Part shown: positions 62,175 through 63,835 of the stretch, in pieces
Layout of the letters: every line of letters starts with the position of its first letter
Position numbering within the stretch: position 1 is the first letter of the stretch
Assembly: GCA_029782135.1 (NCBI GenBank)
Contig: JAKOVI010000119.1
Location: forward strand, 1 to 63,835
Source of the DNA: Bacillota bacterium
GTDB lineage: Bacteria; Bacillota; UBA4882; UBA10575
Reading direction: 5' to 3'
Length of the DNA: 63,835 bases
The notes under the pieces: model-generated
The model's database searches: none
Seen by the model: only the letters and a program-made list of their open reading frames with translations
What the model was told of the DNA's origin: nothing
Position numbers and translations under genes: made by a program

Positions 62175-63281
62175 CTATTCGACCGTGAGTCCGATTAAGA
62201 TATCACACTCGGTTTCTTTGGGATTAATCGTGATAACGCCAGAGCGGTTGCCTTTTTGGAAATTGATCATCTTCATTTCGCCAAGATCTTGGGGGGTTAC
62301 ACTCCATCCTTTATTCTCCAGATTTTTGATGTAGTAATCATAAATCTCACCGGCGGAATCCTTGGATGTCAAGATTGTAGTGGAACCCGACAACTTATCG
62401 TCTTTGCCCCCGATAAAACCATCGACTTCCGCACGGGGATAGATCGGAATATCTTTTGGAAAGTTCTCCGGGAGGCCGGAACCAAAACTCAGATCCCCAA
62501 TCTTGAATCTGCCGCCCTTTTGATCGATCTCGATCTGTCCCCCAGTAACACGGCTGAGAATTTTCGAAGTAACCCCGAGGTCTGTTCTCCGGCGTATGGA
62601 AGAACTCCTCCCAGTTCCAAACAGCGTACAAATGACTCCAATAACCAGCAAGACCGCTAGTCCAATTCCGGCCTTTTGCAGTATTTGTTTTTCCAGTTTA
62701 AAGGGGACCGGCTCTTTTCCGGAAAGCTGTTGATAGGCTAAGGTCATCCCGATCATACCAAAAGGAATGGTCAGAACAGCACCGATCAGAAAGATGAAGT
62801 AACCAATTCCGCCAATCAAGAGCATTGCGAAACTATAAAGCCAAAGTTGCGCCCATTCGCCGGCAAAACAGGCAATGCTGCGCTGAATTGCCTGGAGCGG
62901 CGGTCTGTTCTGTTCGACAATGAAACCGATGGTCAGGAAATACAGGAGAAATAATACAGGGTTGACAACAAAGTTAGCTATCCAGCCAATTACCGGAATG
63001 TTTCCGATAATATAAACCACGATGCTGGCGCCCCAGAGTAGAAGCGTCGCCACTAGAGTAGGAAGAAACTGATCAAAGTGGGCAAAGAGCTCATTTAAAT
63101 CTCCCTTTTCGCCGCGGATCAGCTTCAAGCCTAGGATCAAAAGTCCGCCAATCACCGGGCCGGCGAGAATGCCTAAAGTCACAACAGAAATTACGCCCGC
63201 AATTAACGAAGCCAGCACCAACAGGACGAAGTTCTTTACGTATAAATTGAAACTTTCCTGAACGTTTTTGACTAAATTCAT
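62175..63281 (-). CDS. Multispanning membrane protein with C-terminal soluble domain
   Basis: 368 residues. Five to six membrane segments in the first ~220 residues (ASLIAGVISVVTLGILAGPV, VATLLLWGASIVVYIIGNIP, VVNPVLFLLYFLTIGFIVEQ, LWLYSFAMLLIGGIGYFIFL), reminiscent of DUF975/DUF4013-like proteins, then one membrane anchor (GIGLAVLLVIGVICTLFG) and a soluble domain of about 120 residues (FPKDIPIYPRAEVDGFIGG; IYDYYIKNLENKGWSVTPQ). I do not recognise a function. AAGGGGGAGA precedes the ATG. It is upstream of the CsgG-type gene on the same strand, 38 bp away. Confidence 0.72.
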   Translation of the reverse strand: MNLVKNVQESFNLYVKNFVLLVLASLIAGVISVVTLGILAGPVIGGLLILGLKLIRGEKGDLNELFAHFDQFLPTLVATLLLWGASIVVYIIGNIPVIGWIANFVVNPVLFLLYFLTIGFIVEQNRPPLQAIQRSIACFAGEWAQLWLYSFAMLLIGGIGYFIFLIGAVLTIPFGMIGMTLAYQQLSGKEPVPFKLEKQILQKAGIGLAVLLVIGVICTLFGTGRSSSIRRRTDLGVTSKILSRVTGGQIEIDQKGGRFKIGDLSFGSGLPENFPKDIPIYPRAEVDGFIGGKDDKLSGSTTILTSKDSAGEIYDYYIKNLENKGWSVTPQDLGEMKMINFQKGNRSGVITINPKETECDILIGLTVE

Positions 63282-63616
63282 TTTGTCTCCCCCTTAACGG
63301 ACAAATCTTAATAAATTATAGTACATTGATTCTCAACAAATTCTAAACAAATTGGTTCAGGTAAGTTTATCTCCTATATGCCATTACACAAAAAGTCCCA
63401 AATTAAAAAATTATGTAGTTTATCGTATAATCTTCTATTATTTCCTAATATTTCCTGCCCCGATCTGTTCTTTTTGCAATTTTATACACTAGTACCAAGT
63501 TGACCCTCTTAAAAGGTTAATTTTATTTTTTCACCCCGTGTTTAGCCTTGTTGCAACTGGTTATTCTTTACTTTGGAAATATCAGCCGTTAATCAATGTT
63601 GTCGCTCCTAGTTGTT
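63282..63616. other. A+T-rich gene-free region beside the CRISPR array
   Basis: 335 bp without an ORF, clearly richer in A and T than the neighbouring genes. It contains an isolated TATAAT at 63430-63435 and a TTGACC near 63502. It may hold the promoter of the membrane-protein gene (minus strand), or be a CRISPR leader, although the repeat orientation argues for the distal end of the array (see findings). Confidence 0.45.

Positions 63617-63835
<219 letters not shown>

Overview
The window looks like the chromosome of an endospore-forming, double-membraned (diderm) member of the Bacillota. Sporulation is shown by a complete spoIIIA operon (spoIIIAA to AH), an alpha/beta-type SASP gene and a SPOCS/DUF3794 gene. 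An LPS outer membrane is shown by lpxC-fabZ-lpxA, lpxI, lptC-lptA-lptB-lptF/G, an MsbA-like exporter, two LpxB-superfamily glycosyltransferases, an O-antigen-ligase-like protein, a predicted beta-barrel protein and a CsgG-family protein. This combination fits Limnochordia/Hydrogenispora-type lineages or spore-forming Negativicutes. The sequence alone does not let me choose between them.

Layout. 1-2000: ligA (minus, last residues outside the window). 2237-8359: an IclR-type regulator, kduI, kduD and a DctP-DctQ-DctM TRAP transporter, a unit for 4-deoxy-5-ketouronate (pectin or polyuronate breakdown products) with a shared candidate operator. 8628-9621: tRNA-Arg(CCG), a SPOCS protein and a small orphan gene. 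9610-17536 (minus): YqgF-like nuclease, DUF3084 protein, LPS transport genes (lptF/G, lptB, lptA, lptC), lpxI, lpxA, fabZ, lpxC. 17589-20818: an ABC ATPase translationally coupled to an 826-residue membrane protein with a very large extracytoplasmic part, a pairing I do not recognise. 21005-28849: envelope polysaccharide and lipid A genes. 29010-34419: mixed metabolism (DsrE-like protein, AONS/KBL-family acyltransferase, sugar isomerase, SASP, class V aminotransferase, pgsA). 34480-42494 (minus): rimO, lytic transglycosylase, coaE, mutM, polA, a Kae1-like protein, nusB. 42530-45666: DUF2273, AmaP, Asp23, accC, accB. 45877-51262: spoIIIAH to spoIIIAA. 51430-53713: CD1247-like protein, efp, Xaa-Pro peptidase. 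53757-56596: beta-barrel protein, LysM protein, MATE transporter. 56642-61122: a membrane LuxR-type regulator split by an A9 run, an orphan solute-binding lipoprotein, and a divergent SARP/BTAD regulator with repeated AATCACCC boxes between them. 61186-63281: CsgG-family protein and a membrane protein. 63617-63835: the edge of a type I-C-like CRISPR array, with no cas genes in view.

The least ordinary features are: the ATPase/826-residue protein pair; the split sensor with its neighbouring binding protein and SARP regulator; a palindromic element inside the spoIIIA operon that belongs to a repeat family also found directly behind mutM and efp; and a run of five degenerate ~35-bp repeats between rimO and the transglycosylase gene.
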